Positions 25,356 to 34,176 of a DNA stretch of 64,000 nt are shown here, one piece after another. Position 1 is the stretch's first letter, and every line of letters starts with the position of its first letter. The DNA comes from Streptomyces cirratus (GTDB lineage Bacteria > Actinomycetota > Actinomycetes > Streptomycetales > Streptomycetaceae): positions 1 to 64,000 of the forward strand of contig NZ_BMVP01000013.1 in assembly GCF_014650775.1 (NCBI RefSeq), written 5' to 3'. The position numbers were made by a program, and so were the translations under genes. The notes under the pieces are model-generated. The model was not told the origin of the DNA and did no database searches. It saw only the letters and a program-made list of their open reading frames with translations.

Positions 25356-25748
25356 GTGTCCGACAGAGACCTGCGCGCTTTCTACCTGCGCTACATCGAG
25401 GCGCTCAACGCCCACCCGTTCGACGGCATGGACGAGTTCATCGATGACCGGACCACCCTCAACGGTGAGCCGGCTACCCGGGACGACCTCATCGCGGTGC
25501 AAAAGCATGACGTGGACGCGGTTCCGGACCTCCACTGGGAGCTCAAGGAGCTCCTCTTCGACGGTGACCGTCTGGCCGCGCGGCTCGTCAACACGGGTAC
25601 CCCGGTGAAGGAATGGCTCGGGGTCACGCCTACCGGCGCCTCGTTCGAGATCACCGAGTACGCCATCTACCACGTCCGTAACGGGCGCTTCGTGCACATG
25701 ACCGCCCTGCACGACGCGGGCGAACTTCTCCGGCAACTGACCTGCTGA
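25356..25748 (+). CDS. SnoaL-like ester cyclase-type protein
   Basis: A 130-residue NTF2-fold protein. It has YLRYIEALNAHPFDGMDEFIDD, DDLIAVQKHDVDAVPDLHWEL and TPVKEWLGVTPTGASFEITEYAIY, the order seen in SnoaL-like polyketide cyclases and related small enzymes. The GTG at 25356 is chosen because AGAAGG precedes it. It is the first gene after the twin TetR operators and is followed 84 bases later by an SDR gene, so the two are probably induced together. The substrate is unknown. Confidence 0.75.
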   Translation: MSDRDLRAFYLRYIEALNAHPFDGMDEFIDDRTTLNGEPATRDDLIAVQKHDVDAVPDLHWELKELLFDGDRLAARLVNTGTPVKEWLGVTPTGASFEITEYAIYHVRNGRFVHMTALHDAGELLRQLTC

Positions 25749-25832
25749 GTGCCGGATCAGCGCCAGTGACTCACCCAACAGTCCCACCCTCACCAGCGGC
25801 CCGGCCGGGCTGCACGATTCGTAGGGGTACGC

Positions 25833-26519
25833 ATGACCATCACTCTGATCACCGGGGCCAACAAGGGCATCGGGTTCGAGACAGCCCGACAGCTCCTTGC
25901 GCTGGGTCACGTCGTCTACATCGGCGCACGTGACGTCGAGCGCGGCGAAAAGGCCGCAGCGGCGCTTGGCGCGCGATTCGTCCGGCTCGACGTGACCGAC
26001 GACGCGTCAGTGAGCAGCGCTCTGGCGGCCATCGAATCGGCCGAGGGGCGACTCGACGTCCTGGTGAACAACGCGGGCGTCCTCGGGCAGGGAGGCACCG
26101 ACGGGCCCACGGCACTCCGGGCCTTCGACACCAACGCGGTGGGGATCGTGCGTGTCACGGAAGCTGCCCTTCCTCTGCTTCGCCGATCCCCGAACCCCAC
26201 CGTGGTCACCGTGTCCAGCAGCGCCGGATCCTTCTGGGCAGTGACCAATCCGGCGCGGCCCGAGTTCAGCTTGCCGCTTGCGCTGTACTCCGCCTCCAAG
26301 GCCGCAGCCACCATGCTGACGGTCCAGTACGCCAAGTCCCAGCCGGGCATCAAGTTCAACGCAGTCGAGCCCGGCACCACCGCCACCGACATGACCGCGG
26401 CATTCGGAATCGGAAGAACCCCGGAGGAGAGCGCCAGGGTGGTCGTGCGTCTTGCCACCCTCGATGCCGACGGGCCGACAGGAACGTTCCAGGACGAGAA
26501 CGGCGAAGTGCCCTGGTAG
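25833..26519 (+). CDS. Short-chain dehydrogenase/reductase
   Basis: A 228-residue classical SDR. It shows the cofactor motif TGANKGIG (about 7-14), ARDVERGEK, VRLDVTDD, the structural motif NNAG (about 79-82), the catalytic Ser in TVSSSAG and the YSASK motif (about 152-156). The TGANKGIG opening is typical of carbonyl-reductase-like members using NADPH. The start is preceded by TAGGGGTACGC. It is the second gene of the TetR-controlled plus-strand unit and ends before a clear terminator. Confidence 0.9.
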   Translation: MTITLITGANKGIGFETARQLLALGHVVYIGARDVERGEKAAAALGARFVRLDVTDDASVSSALAAIESAEGRLDVLVNNAGVLGQGGTDGPTALRAFDTNAVGIVRVTEAALPLLRRSPNPTVVTVSSSAGSFWAVTNPARPEFSLPLALYSASKAAATMLTVQYAKSQPGIKFNAVEPGTTATDMTAAFGIGRTPEESARVVVRLATLDADGPTGTFQDENGEVPW

Positions 26520-26530
26520 CCGTGTGGGAA

Positions 26531-26564
26531 CAGGCGGGGCAGCATTCCTTGACCGCCCCGCCTG
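26531..26564 (+). terminator. Hairpin after the SDR gene
   Basis: CAGGCGGGGC pairs with GCCCCGCCTG (10-bp stem, 14-base loop) 11 bases after the SDR stop. Confidence 0.75.
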
Positions 26565-26641
26565 CTCCCACCGGGCCCTGCATGCACCAAAGCGTCAGCG
26601 CACCTTCGGCGCCGGCTGCTGCTCGAAGTGATCCTGAGAGT

Positions 26642-26662
26642 CCCCCCTCACGCGCAGGGGGG
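26642..26662. terminator. Second hairpin with T-run
   Basis: CCCCCC-TCACGCGCA-GGGGGG followed by TTT. It sits between the convergent SDR and CGNR genes and probably backs up the first hairpin. It looks like a single type I-E CRISPR repeat, but no second copy exists. Confidence 0.55.
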
Positions 26663-26734
26663 TTTCACCTCTTCGGAATCCTTTGACGGGTGATCACGCC
26701 CGGAGCACCGTCGGAGGCCGGGAGGAGAACGACC

Positions 26735-27214
26735 TCAGTGGGTGCGTTCGTAGTGGCGGCGCGCTTTTTCGCGGTTGCCGCAGACGGCCATCGAGCACCA
26801 GCGGGCGCGGTTGGCGCGGCTGCGGTCGAGGAGGAACAGCCGGCACTCGGCGTTGGCGCAGGGGCGAAGCCGGCCGGGTAGTTGCTGCTCGGTGGCGGCC
26901 CACGCGAGAACCGCCTCGACGGCCAACCGGGCATGCGGCGGCGTCTTGAGGGTCCAGCGAAGACCGTCCGAAGTTATCTCCGGGGTCTGGTGTACCCCTT
27001 CGAGCAGCGGGCCCAGTGCGTCGGGCGAGCGCTCCGCGCGCACTATGCCCTGGAGGATGTCCCTCGTCTCGCGCAGCAGTGCCAGTTCTGCGGGGCTGCC
27101 TTCGCCGCCGCGTTCCCGCGCCCAGCGTCTGCCTCCGCCCGGGTCGGCGAGCGCATCCTGCTCCTCGCCGTTGACCAGTGGCCGGCTGTTGATCAGGTCC
27201 AGGAGCGTGTCCAT
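26735..27214 (-). CDS. CGNR zinc-finger regulator
   Basis: A 159-residue putative DNA-binding protein of the CGNR zinc-finger family. The N-terminal domain has MDTLLDLINSRPLVNG and LALLRETRDILQGIV. The C-terminal zinc finger is RLRPCANAECRLFLLD, ARWCSMAVCGNREKARRHY, with Cys residues spaced as in the family and the CGNR signature intact. The ATG at 27214 follows GGAGGGAAGGG. It is divergent from an alpha/beta hydrolase gene, and three copies of AGGTTAG lie between them, suggesting that it regulates that gene. Confidence 0.9.
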   Translation of the reverse strand: MDTLLDLINSRPLVNGEEQDALADPGGGRRWARERGGEGSPAELALLRETRDILQGIVRAERSPDALGPLLEGVHQTPEITSDGLRWTLKTPPHARLAVEAVLAWAATEQQLPGRLRPCANAECRLFLLDRSRANRARWCSMAVCGNREKARRHYERTH

Positions 27215-27254
27215 CGAGTAACCCTTCCCTCCTAACCGTATTGATGCGTTTGAC

Positions 27255-27318
27255 AGGTTAGCCCATCGGGTGCTTGCATGACGTGAACCTAACCACATCA
27301 GACGTGTTAAGAGGTTAG
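27255..27318. promoter_or_regulatory. Three AGGTTAG boxes in the CGNR-hydrolase divergent promoter
   Basis: AGGTTAG occurs at 27255-27261 and 27312-27318, with an inverted CTAACC at 27289-27294. The last copy abuts the hydrolase start codon, where a bound repressor would block translation or transcription. Confidence 0.6.
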
Positions 27319-27320
27319 AC

Positions 27321-28187
27321 ATGAACTCGGTGCACCACCGGACCGCCACCATCGATGGTCACGAGATCTTCTACCGCGAAGCAGGCCCCTCCGACGCTCC
27401 CGCGATCGTCCTGCTGCACGGCTACCCGACCAGCTCGTTCATGTTCCGCGAGCTCATCCCGCTACTGGCCGACGACTACCACGTCATCGCGCCGGACCAC
27501 CTCGGCTTCGGCCACTCCGACGCCCCCCCGGTAGAGGAGTTCGCCTACACCTTCGACGCCCTCGCCGAACTCACCTCGGGACTGCTCGACCAATTGGGCC
27601 TGGACCGCTACGCCCTCTACGTCCAGGACTACGGCGCCCCCATCGGTTGGCGCCTCGCACTCGAGCACCCCGAACGGATCTCCGCCCTCGTCACCCAGAA
27701 CGGCAACGGTTATGAAGACGGATTCGTCGAGTCGTTCTGGGCCGACGTGTGGGCCTACGGGGCGAACCCCGGCCCCGACACCGAACCCGCCGTCCGCGCC
27801 GCGCTGAGCATCGATGCCATCCGCTGGCAGTACCTCCACGGCGTCCCCGACCCGAGCCTGGTCAGCCCGGACACCTGGGAGCACGACTTCGCCCTCGTCT
27901 CCCGCGAGGGCAACGACGAGGTCCAGCTGGCACTGTTCCGGGACTACCGGAACAACCGCACGCTCTACCCGTTGCTGCACGAATTCCTGCGCACCAGCGA
28001 GGTCCCGGTGCTCGCCGTCTGGGGCCGCAACGACGAAATCTTCGGCCCGGCGGGGGCGCGGGCTTTCGCCCGCGACGCCAAGGAGGCGGAGGTTCACCTG
28101 GTCAACGGCGGGCACTTCCTGCTGGAGAGCCACTTGGACGTCGTCGCGGGTTACCTGCGCGGCTTCCTCGGGCGAGTGCTCGGGTAG
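27321..28187 (+). CDS. Alpha/beta hydrolase with Asp nucleophile (epoxide hydrolase/dehalogenase-like)
   Basis: A 288-residue enzyme of the epoxide-hydrolase/haloalkane-dehalogenase branch. It shows the oxyanion motif LLHGYP (about 31-36), VIAPDHLGFGHSD, and the nucleophile elbow YVQDYGAPIG with Asp instead of Ser (about 95). The charge-relay acid is likely in WGRNDEIFGP and the His in NGGHFLLE. The expected reaction forms a covalent ester on Asp and hydrolyses it. The start lies right after an AGGTTAG box. It is divergent from the CGNR regulator. Confidence 0.88.
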   Translation: MNSVHHRTATIDGHEIFYREAGPSDAPAIVLLHGYPTSSFMFRELIPLLADDYHVIAPDHLGFGHSDAPPVEEFAYTFDALAELTSGLLDQLGLDRYALYVQDYGAPIGWRLALEHPERISALVTQNGNGYEDGFVESFWADVWAYGANPGPDTEPAVRAALSIDAIRWQYLHGVPDPSLVSPDTWEHDFALVSREGNDEVQLALFRDYRNNRTLYPLLHEFLRTSEVPVLAVWGRNDEIFGPAGARAFARDAKEAEVHLVNGGHFLLESHLDVVAGYLRGFLGRVLG

Positions 28188-28365
28188 AACCGCTGAGGTG
28201 CAGACATGGGGGCCGGGCCCGGACGGCCGCCGTGATGCGGACCGAGCCGGGCTGACCGGCGCTCGCTTTTCGCAGCGGCGACCGCCCGGCGAGTCGTCAG
28301 GGTCGCCCCCCGCCCGCCGGCGACGCGAAGTCACTCGTCTTGCTACGACTGGGACAGCGCCGGCC

Positions 28366-28980
28366 TTACAGGCTGCCGACCGGCAGATCTCCGCGGGGCG
28401 CCCAGCCCGGGTCGCGGCCGGTGAAGGCGACGAGCCTGTCCAGGGCGGGGGCATCGGCCGGCACCGGCACCTCGGGGCCGAACGGTAGGCCGGGGCCGCG
28501 GTACTCGGGCTTGACCATCGCCTGGAGGACGGTGAGCGCGTGCGCGGAGGCCGCCGGGTCCGGCTGCCACGCCAGGCCCGTGGCCCGGGCCAGGTCCCAG
28601 CCGTGCCCGAGCACCTCCACCTGCAACAGGTCGATCACCGCGCTGCCCGGATAGGCGCCGCCGAGCCTGGGCACGTTGACGCTCCGTGTGGCCACCGCGT
28701 CGTCCAGGGCGGCCCGCAATGTCGCGGTGAGCTTCTCGATGACCGCCGCGGAGTCGTCCAGCCGACCTTCGGACCGGCCCTCGTTCACCCGGGCCTCCGG
28801 CTCGGGGCGTACGTCGCCGGCGGGGTCGGCGAGCGCGGCCTGGAAGTAGTCCAGCCAGCCGAGCAGGTGCTGCCGCAGCGTTCGCACGTCGAACTCGTCG
28901 CACGGCGTCGGCAGGCCCTCCTGCTCCGGCGTGATCGCGTCGAGCAGGCGCGCCAGGTCCGTCAGCACAGGGAAGATCAT
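28366..28980 (-). CDS. TIGR03086-type metal-binding protein (maleylpyruvate isomerase fold)
   Basis: A 204-residue protein of the mycothiol-dependent maleylpyruvate isomerase/DinB fold. It shows LTDLARLLDAITPEQEGLPTPCDEFDVRTLRQHLLGWLDYF (N-terminal helix bundle with metal-binding His) and the later His in EVLGHGWDLARATG, both family features. The ATG at 28980 follows AAGGAG. It is divergent from a tetR gene with an inverted-repeat operator between, so it is probably the regulator's target. The substrate is unknown. Confidence 0.85.
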   Translation of the reverse strand: MIFPVLTDLARLLDAITPEQEGLPTPCDEFDVRTLRQHLLGWLDYFQAALADPAGDVRPEPEARVNEGRSEGRLDDSAAVIEKLTATLRAALDDAVATRSVNVPRLGGAYPGSAVIDLLQVEVLGHGWDLARATGLAWQPDPAASAHALTVLQAMVKPEYRGPGLPFGPEVPVPADAPALDRLVAFTGRDPGWAPRGDLPVGSL

Positions 28981-28992
28981 TACAGCTCCTTG

Positions 28993-29027
28993 TGATAGGT
29001 AACTATATCGAATAACTATAGCTATCA
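28993..29027. promoter_or_regulatory. TetR operator in the divergent promoter
   Basis: TGATAGGTAACTATA faces TAACTATAGCTATCA across a 5-base centre. The outer TGATAG/CTATCA arms are perfect. The AT-rich block stands out from its GC-rich surroundings. Confidence 0.75.
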
Positions 29028-29034
29028 TCGGGGG

Positions 29035-29655
29035 ATGGCAACACAGGGTTCCGGCCGGCGGGCCGAATACGCGGCGGCCACCCGGCAGGCGATCCTGGCC
29101 GCGGCCCGACAGCTGTTCGTCGAGCGCGGCTACTTCGACACGCGCGTCGAGGACATCGCGCGTGCCGCGCGGGTGGCCGTGCCCACCGTGTACGCGGCAG
29201 GCGGGGGCAAGAGCGGCCTGCTGCGCACGCTCATCGAGGACGGCGTGCACGCCGCGGAAGCCGGCGGCATCCACGACCACATCGCGGCACAGACCGACCC
29301 CGTCGCACTGTTGCGGATGATCGTCGACGGCACGTGCGACGAGTTCGGCAAGTGGGGGCCGCTCATGCGCCAGGTGACGGCCGCCGCGCCCAAGGACGCC
29401 GCCGTGCGGGAGAGCCTCGGCCTCGCGCACGCGAGCCTGCGAGCCGGGCTGGCCGCCACCGCGTCACGACTCGACGAGCTGGGCGCCCTACGCCCCGGCC
29501 TGACCGTGCCAGAGGCGACCGACGTGCTCTGGTACTTCCTCGGCAACGGCTCCTACTTCACCCTCACCGACGACTGCGGCTGGCCGCTCGAACGCTCGAC
29601 ACAGTGGCTGTACGAGTGCCTGACCACCACACTGATCGACGGTGGGGCCGGTTGA
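29035..29655 (+). CDS. TetR-family regulator
   Basis: A 206-residue regulator. The helix-turn-helix is RQAILAAARQLFVERGYFDTRVEDIARAARVAVPTVYAAGGGKSGLLRTLI (about 17-67). The usual recognition-helix ending YxxFxxK is altered to YAAGGGK. The C-terminal ligand domain includes LLRMIVDGTCDEFGKWGPLM. The start lies eight bases after the inverted-repeat operator, pointing to autorepression and control of the divergent gene. The ribosome-binding site is a G-run close to the ATG. Confidence 0.88.
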   Translation: MATQGSGRRAEYAAATRQAILAAARQLFVERGYFDTRVEDIARAARVAVPTVYAAGGGKSGLLRTLIEDGVHAAEAGGIHDHIAAQTDPVALLRMIVDGTCDEFGKWGPLMRQVTAAAPKDAAVRESLGLAHASLRAGLAATASRLDELGALRPGLTVPEATDVLWYFLGNGSYFTLTDDCGWPLERSTQWLYECLTTTLIDGGAG

Positions 29656-29963
29656 TGGACCGGCGCTGACGTCGACTCCGAGGGCAGACCGGGTCGTACG
29701 GATGGTGAGCGCGCACGAGCCGCCACATGCACGCACCCGGCCGGGCCCTCCCCGGCCGCCGAAGGGCCGCACGGATCGCCGCGCACGGTCCGCGCCGAAG
29801 CCGCGGTGCGCGAGAACGAGTCCGAGTCCGAGGACACGAGTGACACCCTGACGCCCGGTGCCAGGCGCCCGGCGAGCCCGCCTGCGTGATCGGCGGTGTT
29901 CGTGATGGCGCGCTTGTGCCGGCCACATGCTCACGCGCCGCGGCTGGGCGGCACCACGATCGG
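29656..29963. other. Intergenic region between convergent tetR genes
   Basis: No gene could be supported. A GC-rich stretch at 29737-29760 (CCCGGCCGGGCCCTCCCCGG) can fold and may end transcription of the upstream tetR. Confidence 0.4.
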
Positions 29964-30611
29964 TCAGACGGAGGATCGAGGGAGACGCGTCGCCGCCAGC
30001 GCAGCGATCGTTCCGTCGGTCAGACGCTGGATCGCGGGGCGATCCAACTCCTCCCGCCGCACGAGGACACGAAAGTAGAGCGTGCCGATCATGTGGTCGA
30101 GCGCGAGATCCAGGTCGCAGTCGGCGGGGAGTTCGGCACGCTCGATCGCCCGGCGCAGCATGCCCTCGGCCTGGGCGCGCCGCGGCGCCTCGACCGTCTC
30201 ACGAAGGGTCGCTGCCAGAGCGTCGTCCCTGCCCGCTTCGGACAGGATCGCGGGAATGATGCGGGCGGCCAGCGGGTGCCGCATGCCGTCGTAGGTGGCG
30301 GTGAAAAACGCGACCAGGTCGCCGCGCAGCGACCCGGTGTCCGGCATGTCGACTGTGCCCGTTGCGACTTCCGCGATCATCGCGGCCATCATGTCGGCCT
30401 TGCTTGGCCACCTCCGGTAGACGGCGGCCTTACTGACCGCCGCGCGCTTGACGATCGAGTCCACCGACAAGCGTCCGTAGCCGACGGCGGCCAGCTCTTC
30501 GAAGAAGGCGGACTGGATCGCGGTGGTGGTGCGGTCGTCGAGGCGGGGCCCGCGCCGGCCGCGTCGAGCACCGCCCTCGCCCGGGTTCAGCGATGAGGTC
30601 ACCGGCGTCAC
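29964..30611 (-). CDS. TetR-family regulator
   Basis: A 215-residue regulator. The helix-turn-helix is DDRTTTAIQSAFFEELAAVGYGRLSVDSIVKRAAVSKAAVYRRWPSKADMM (about 25-75), the AVYRRWxSK form common in Streptomyces. The C-terminal half (TGSLRGDLVAFFTATYDGM, RRAIERAELPADCDLDLALDHMIGTLYFRVLV) matches the TetR_C_16-like group. The GTG start at 30611 follows GAGTAAG. It is divergent from a Dabb-domain gene with dyads between the two starts. Confidence 0.88.
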   Translation of the reverse strand: MTPVTSSLNPGEGGARRGRRGPRLDDRTTTAIQSAFFEELAAVGYGRLSVDSIVKRAAVSKAAVYRRWPSKADMMAAMIAEVATGTVDMPDTGSLRGDLVAFFTATYDGMRHPLAARIIPAILSEAGRDDALAATLRETVEAPRRAQAEGMLRRAIERAELPADCDLDLALDHMIGTLYFRVLVRREELDRPAIQRLTDGTIAALAATRLPRSSV

Positions 30612-30618
30612 CTTACTC

Positions 30619-30683
30619 GAGACGGAACGGTTGCGTCTCCGGTGGGATCACTGCTAAGAATACCCAAGACGAGACGGTACCGT
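30619..30683. promoter_or_regulatory. Dyads between tetR and the Dabb-domain gene
   Basis: GAGACG-GAACGGTTG-CGTCTC at 30619-30639 and the palindrome ACGGTACCGT at 30674-30683, which lies inside GAGACGGTACCGT. The shared GAGACGG block suggests two sites for the same regulator. Confidence 0.6.
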
Positions 30684-30704
30684 ACTGAGTTTTGAGGAGC
30701 AGCC

Positions 30705-31127
30705 GTGATCTTCCACATCAACCGCTTGACGCCCAAGTCCGACCTGGGCGAAGAGCAGGTCGAAGCCTGCCTCGACCTGCTGCGCCAGGTCGGCGAGACC
30801 TGCCCCGCCGTGAAGTCGTACGTGGTCGGCCCGCACCCCGCCGAGGGCTTCGCGTACGGAGCCGTGTTCGTGATCGAAGACCTCGACGGCTACTACGAGT
30901 ACCTGAACCATCCCGCTCACGTCCGCCTTGAACTGGAAGGCATCGGACTTCTCGCGCGGTTTGAGGCCTTCGACATCACGGACTCCGCCGACCCGGAGAT
31001 CAAAGCAAAGATCGAGCAGGTACAGGGCCGCCATTTCGCCGAACACCCCGAGATCGCCGCACTCGTGGCACAGGCCGCCTCTTTCACCAGGCCCGGCGGC
31101 GAAGGCACGACGACCCCGTCGTCCTGA
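30705..31127 (+). CDS. Dabb-domain (dimeric alpha/beta barrel) protein
   Basis: A 140-residue protein with one stress-responsive A/B barrel domain: MIFHINRLTPKSDLGEEQVEACLDLLRQVGETCPAVKSYVVG, then FAYGAVFVIEDLDGYYEYLNHPAHVRL, then FEAFDITD. The HPxH segment is usual in the family. The GTG start at 30705 follows GAGGAG. It is under the divergent TetR dyads, with a SnoaL-like gene 113 bases downstream. Members bind or modify small polyketide-like molecules; no substrate can be assigned. Confidence 0.82.
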   Translation: MIFHINRLTPKSDLGEEQVEACLDLLRQVGETCPAVKSYVVGPHPAEGFAYGAVFVIEDLDGYYEYLNHPAHVRLELEGIGLLARFEAFDITDSADPEIKAKIEQVQGRHFAEHPEIAALVAQAASFTRPGGEGTTTPSS

Positions 31128-31239
31128 ACGGCGCCGTCTGCCGGACACTTTCCAGCCACATCCCTGACGAGGCGCCAGGCGTAGCGCTCGGATTCGGACC
31201 GCGCCGGCGCGCTGCAGCCCGCAAGACCAGGAGCTCGCG

Positions 31240-31620
31240 ATGAACACGAACGACCCGATCGACCCGATCGACCGGCTCAAGGATGCGATCAACTCCCACG
31301 ATCCTCGCCAGGTCGCTGACTGCTTCACCACCACCTATCGGTCCGAGACCCCGCATCGGCCGCAAGACGGCTTCACCGGCAATGACCGGGTGCTCATGAA
31401 CTGGACCGCCATCTTCGGTCGGCTGCCCGACATCCGGGCCGAGGTTCTGCGCCGCGCCACGGGCGGTGACGAACTCTGGTCGGAATGGGAGATGGTCGGC
31501 ACAGCCCCGGACGGCACCCGAGCTGTCATGCGCGGGCCAGTCATCATGACGACCCGCGACGGACGCATCGACTGGACACGCTTCTATCTCAGTCCTGTCG
31601 CGGGCAACGCCGATCGATGA
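31240..31620 (+). CDS. SnoaL-like (NTF2-fold) protein
   Basis: A 126-residue NTF2-fold protein. It has DRLKDAINSHDPRQVADCFTTTYRSE, FTGNDRVLMNWTAIFGRLPDI, DELWSEWEMVG and GPVIMTTRDGRIDWTRFYLSP, the family order of helix pair, loop helix and curved sheet. The start follows AGGAG. It probably shares control with the preceding Dabb gene. The role is unknown. Confidence 0.78.
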   Translation: MNTNDPIDPIDRLKDAINSHDPRQVADCFTTTYRSETPHRPQDGFTGNDRVLMNWTAIFGRLPDIRAEVLRRATGGDELWSEWEMVGTAPDGTRAVMRGPVIMTTRDGRIDWTRFYLSPVAGNADR

Positions 31621-31934
31621 GCTGACTGAGAGGCCTGGCGTTTTTCGACCTGGCCGACCGCGATGCGGCTCCATCTGGCGGCCATTACGTGCAGGACGGG
31701 TCTGGACGGGTCTGGACGGGGGCGCGCTTCAGTATGCGCATGTCTGACGACGTCGGTCCATGACCCGGACCACGGCGAGCACCAGGCGTGCCGCGTTCGC
31801 CCCCCTGCGCTACTCGGCCGCCGGAGGCCGGTACGGGCAGATCACGGTTCCGGCAGCCGACTTAGGAGTCACACCGCCGCCGCGGTCACAGGTGCCAGGC
31901 ACGCTCAGCGAGGCCGAGCTCGCGTCACGGGGCG
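31621..31934. other. Intergenic region, no gene seen
   Basis: Only a short tandem (GGTCTGGACG twice, then a partial copy) near 31697-31720 is notable. It lies between convergent genes. Confidence 0.4.
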
Positions 31935-32660
31935 TCAATACCTGTAGGACGGCCGGACACGGAGGAGCTCAGTGCGCAGCACGGGTGTGCCGTCGACCGG
32001 CGCCGGGTCCTGCGCGGTCGGCTCGATGCCTCCGGCGGCGACTTTGTCGAGTGTCGTCAGCCCGTCGGCGCCGACCGTGCCGAACACCGTGTAGTTCGGT
32101 CGCAGCGCGGAGTCGCCGTAAACGACGAAGAACTGTGAACCGTTCGTGTCAGGGCCGGCGTTGGCCATCGCCAGCAGGCCGCGCCCATAGAGACGGCGCG
32201 CGCCGGTCGGATCGGTCGGTGCCGGCGGCAGGTCCACCGGCAGCTCGTCCTTGTACTTGTACCCGGGGCCGCCCTCACCGGTACCGGTCGGGTCGCCACA
32301 CTGCAGGACCTTGAGCGTCGGATACGCCGTCAGACGGTGGCACACCGTACGGTCGTAGAACCCGTGCCGTGCCAGGTGCAGGAAACTCTGGACCGTGCAC
32401 GGCGCCTTGGCGCGGTCCAAGTGCAGCGGGAGCGGGCCCTGGCTGGTCGGAACAGCCATATCAACCGTGCCACGGCTGGGGGTGCGCCGCGGGTCAGGCG
32501 GCAGCGGAACAGGGCGCGCCGGCGGCTCGTCCGGGGTCTGTGTGTACTGGCAAGGGCCGTGCGTGGTGTGCGGCGGAGCGCCGTCGGAAGCAGCGGCGAC
32601 ACTCCCCCCGGACACGACTAACGCCACGGCCGCGAATGCGCTGATCAGTGCTCGTTTCAT
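31935..32660 (-). CDS. Secreted cyclophilin-type peptidyl-prolyl isomerase
   Basis: A 241-residue protein with a Sec signal peptide (MKRALISAFAAVALVVSGGS, cleavage near VAAAS). The mature part is a cyclophilin domain: TVDMAVPTSQGPLPLHLDRAKAPCTVQSFLHLARHGFYDRTVCHRLT, LQCGDPTGTGEGGPGYKYKDEL, LAMANAGPDTNGSQFFVVYGD and YTVFGTV. The catalytic-site set HRxx..QxGDPTGTG and NGSQFF is present, with LTAYPTLKVLQCGD replacing the usual VIxxFMIQGGD. It would speed proline isomerisation of secreted proteins. The ATG at 32660 follows GGGAGGG. Confidence 0.9.
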   Translation of the reverse strand: MKRALISAFAAVALVVSGGSVAAASDGAPPHTTHGPCQYTQTPDEPPARPVPLPPDPRRTPSRGTVDMAVPTSQGPLPLHLDRAKAPCTVQSFLHLARHGFYDRTVCHRLTAYPTLKVLQCGDPTGTGEGGPGYKYKDELPVDLPPAPTDPTGARRLYGRGLLAMANAGPDTNGSQFFVVYGDSALRPNYTVFGTVGADGLTTLDKVAAGGIEPTAQDPAPVDGTPVLRTELLRVRPSYRY

Positions 32661-33317
32661 CTCGCACGCCCTCCCGATGATCGCCAGGTCCTGGAGCGGT
32701 CGCAGTCTAGGGCGTGGGTTTGGTCCGCGGGAATGGTTGAGGGAAGGAGCCAGCCACCACCACACCGTCACCCCTGATCCACCGCAACCACCAGGCCCCG
32801 TGCCATGGGCAACCCCATGACAGCCACCCGCCCTGCTGCCAGGCAGCCCATGGCAGCAACGTGGTCGAGCCGACTGGACGTACCGCAGCGGGTCGGCGGC
32901 TGCGCGATCCCGTCGCGGACGGCCGTGCGAGCGTGGCGCGATCCGGGGGTGAAACCCACCGCCGACCCCTCAGTCATGCTCTGCATGGACCCACCCCGCT
33001 ACGGGTTCTCGGGCCGGTATTCGCCGTCGCCGACACCGGCCGCAGACATGCGTACTGCAAGAACGCCTGCGGACGCCCCCTGCGGACGCGCAACAGCCGT
33101 GACAACGGCCACCCCGGGATCCGGCCCTTACGCCGGGAACGGTCGCCAGCCACCGTCCGCGAGCGCGGTCACCCGCTGACAACCAACCGCTGCCACCGCA
33201 CCACCCGTTCACATGCTTTCGTCTCGGACTTCCTCCTCCTCAGGGCAGATGGCGACGGTTCGGGAATCGGTCTCCGGGCGCTGTCGGTGGGTGTGCTCAC
33301 GCCCGCAGGATCCGGAC
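32661..33317. other. Long non-coding stretch before the beta-lactamase-like pseudogene
   Basis: No gene is supported. A dyad TGCTGCCA...TGGCAGCA lies at 32834-32858. Around 33050-33180 one frame reads YCKNACGRPLRTR, which looks like a zinc-ribbon scrap, but it has no start and no continuation. Confidence 0.4.
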
Positions 33318-34176
33318 ATGGACAAAGTTCAAGACCTCGACGCGCTCGCCCTGGCGACCGCGGAGCGGCTTGCCCGAGGGCAGGTCGGCGTCGCCGTCGC
33401 CGTCGTAGCCGACGGACAGGTCGCATACGCGGCGGCGGGAACCACCGGAAGGGCCGATGGCGGGACACCGAGCGCCGACACGCTCTTCGAGATCGGCTCG
33501 GTGACGAAGACCTTCACCGCGCTGTCCCTGGCACGGATGGCGGTCGCCGGCACGGTGGAGCTCGACGAGCCGCCGGCCCGGCTCCTGCCCGAGGACACGG
33601 TCGTACCCACGCGGGGCGTACAGGAGATCACCCTGCGGCACCTGGCCACCCACACCTCCGGTCTGCCCCGGTTGCCCAAGGGCATGATGGTGCGGGCCCT
33701 GTTGCGCCCCCGCACGCGCCGCCCGGCCCGGCCGACTCGCCCAGGGCCACGACAGCAGGCGCCGCCGCACCCAGCCGTGGAACCTGGCCGATCTGGCCGG
33801 GGCGGGCGGCCTGCGGTCATCCGCGACCGACCTCGTGTCCTACGTACGGGCGCAGTTGGACTGCGGCGGCCCCGCCGAGCTAGCGGAGGCCGTCCGCCTC
33901 ACCCGGCAGGTCGAGCACCGCGACAACCGCTTCTCCTGGATGCACCTCGGCCGGCGGGCCCACCGTCCGCACCCCCGCGAGGGCGCCCACATGCAGATCT
34001 GGCACAACGGCGGAACCGGAGGCTTCGCGTCCTTCGCCGGCTTCGATCCCGAGACCGGCACGGCCGCGATCGTCCTGAGCAACACCCAGCGCCCCGTCGA
34101 CGCCCCGGCCTTCGACCTGCTGCGCACCCGGCAGGACCAGGCCGCCTCCCGCGACGCCCGCCCAGGAGGCCGGTGA
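33318..34176 (+). pseudogene. Serine hydrolase (beta-lactamase class C-like) with internal deletion and frameshift
   Basis: The 5' part starts MDKVQDLDALALATAERLA and keeps the active-site SxxK in FEIGSVTKTFTALSLARM, plus LRHLATHTSGLPRLPKGM. At about 33700 the sense reading ends. A second frame resumes with RTQPWNLADLAGAGGLRSSATDLVSYV and runs to MQIWHNGGTGGFASFAG (the HxG motif) and a stop at 34176. The middle, including the YxN motif, is missing (roughly 100 residues by family length). Without Tyr of YxN it cannot be a working penicillin-binding-type hydrolase. Confidence 0.8.

Noticed and set aside
26642..26662. A sequence like one type I-E CRISPR repeat (C-run, TCACGCGCA, G-run, TTTCAC)
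   Set aside because: Only one copy exists and no spacer-repeat pattern or cas gene is nearby; it fits a terminator between convergent genes.
31690..31725. Short tandem GGTCTGGACG repeat
   Set aside because: Only two and a half copies; too short to treat as a repeat element.
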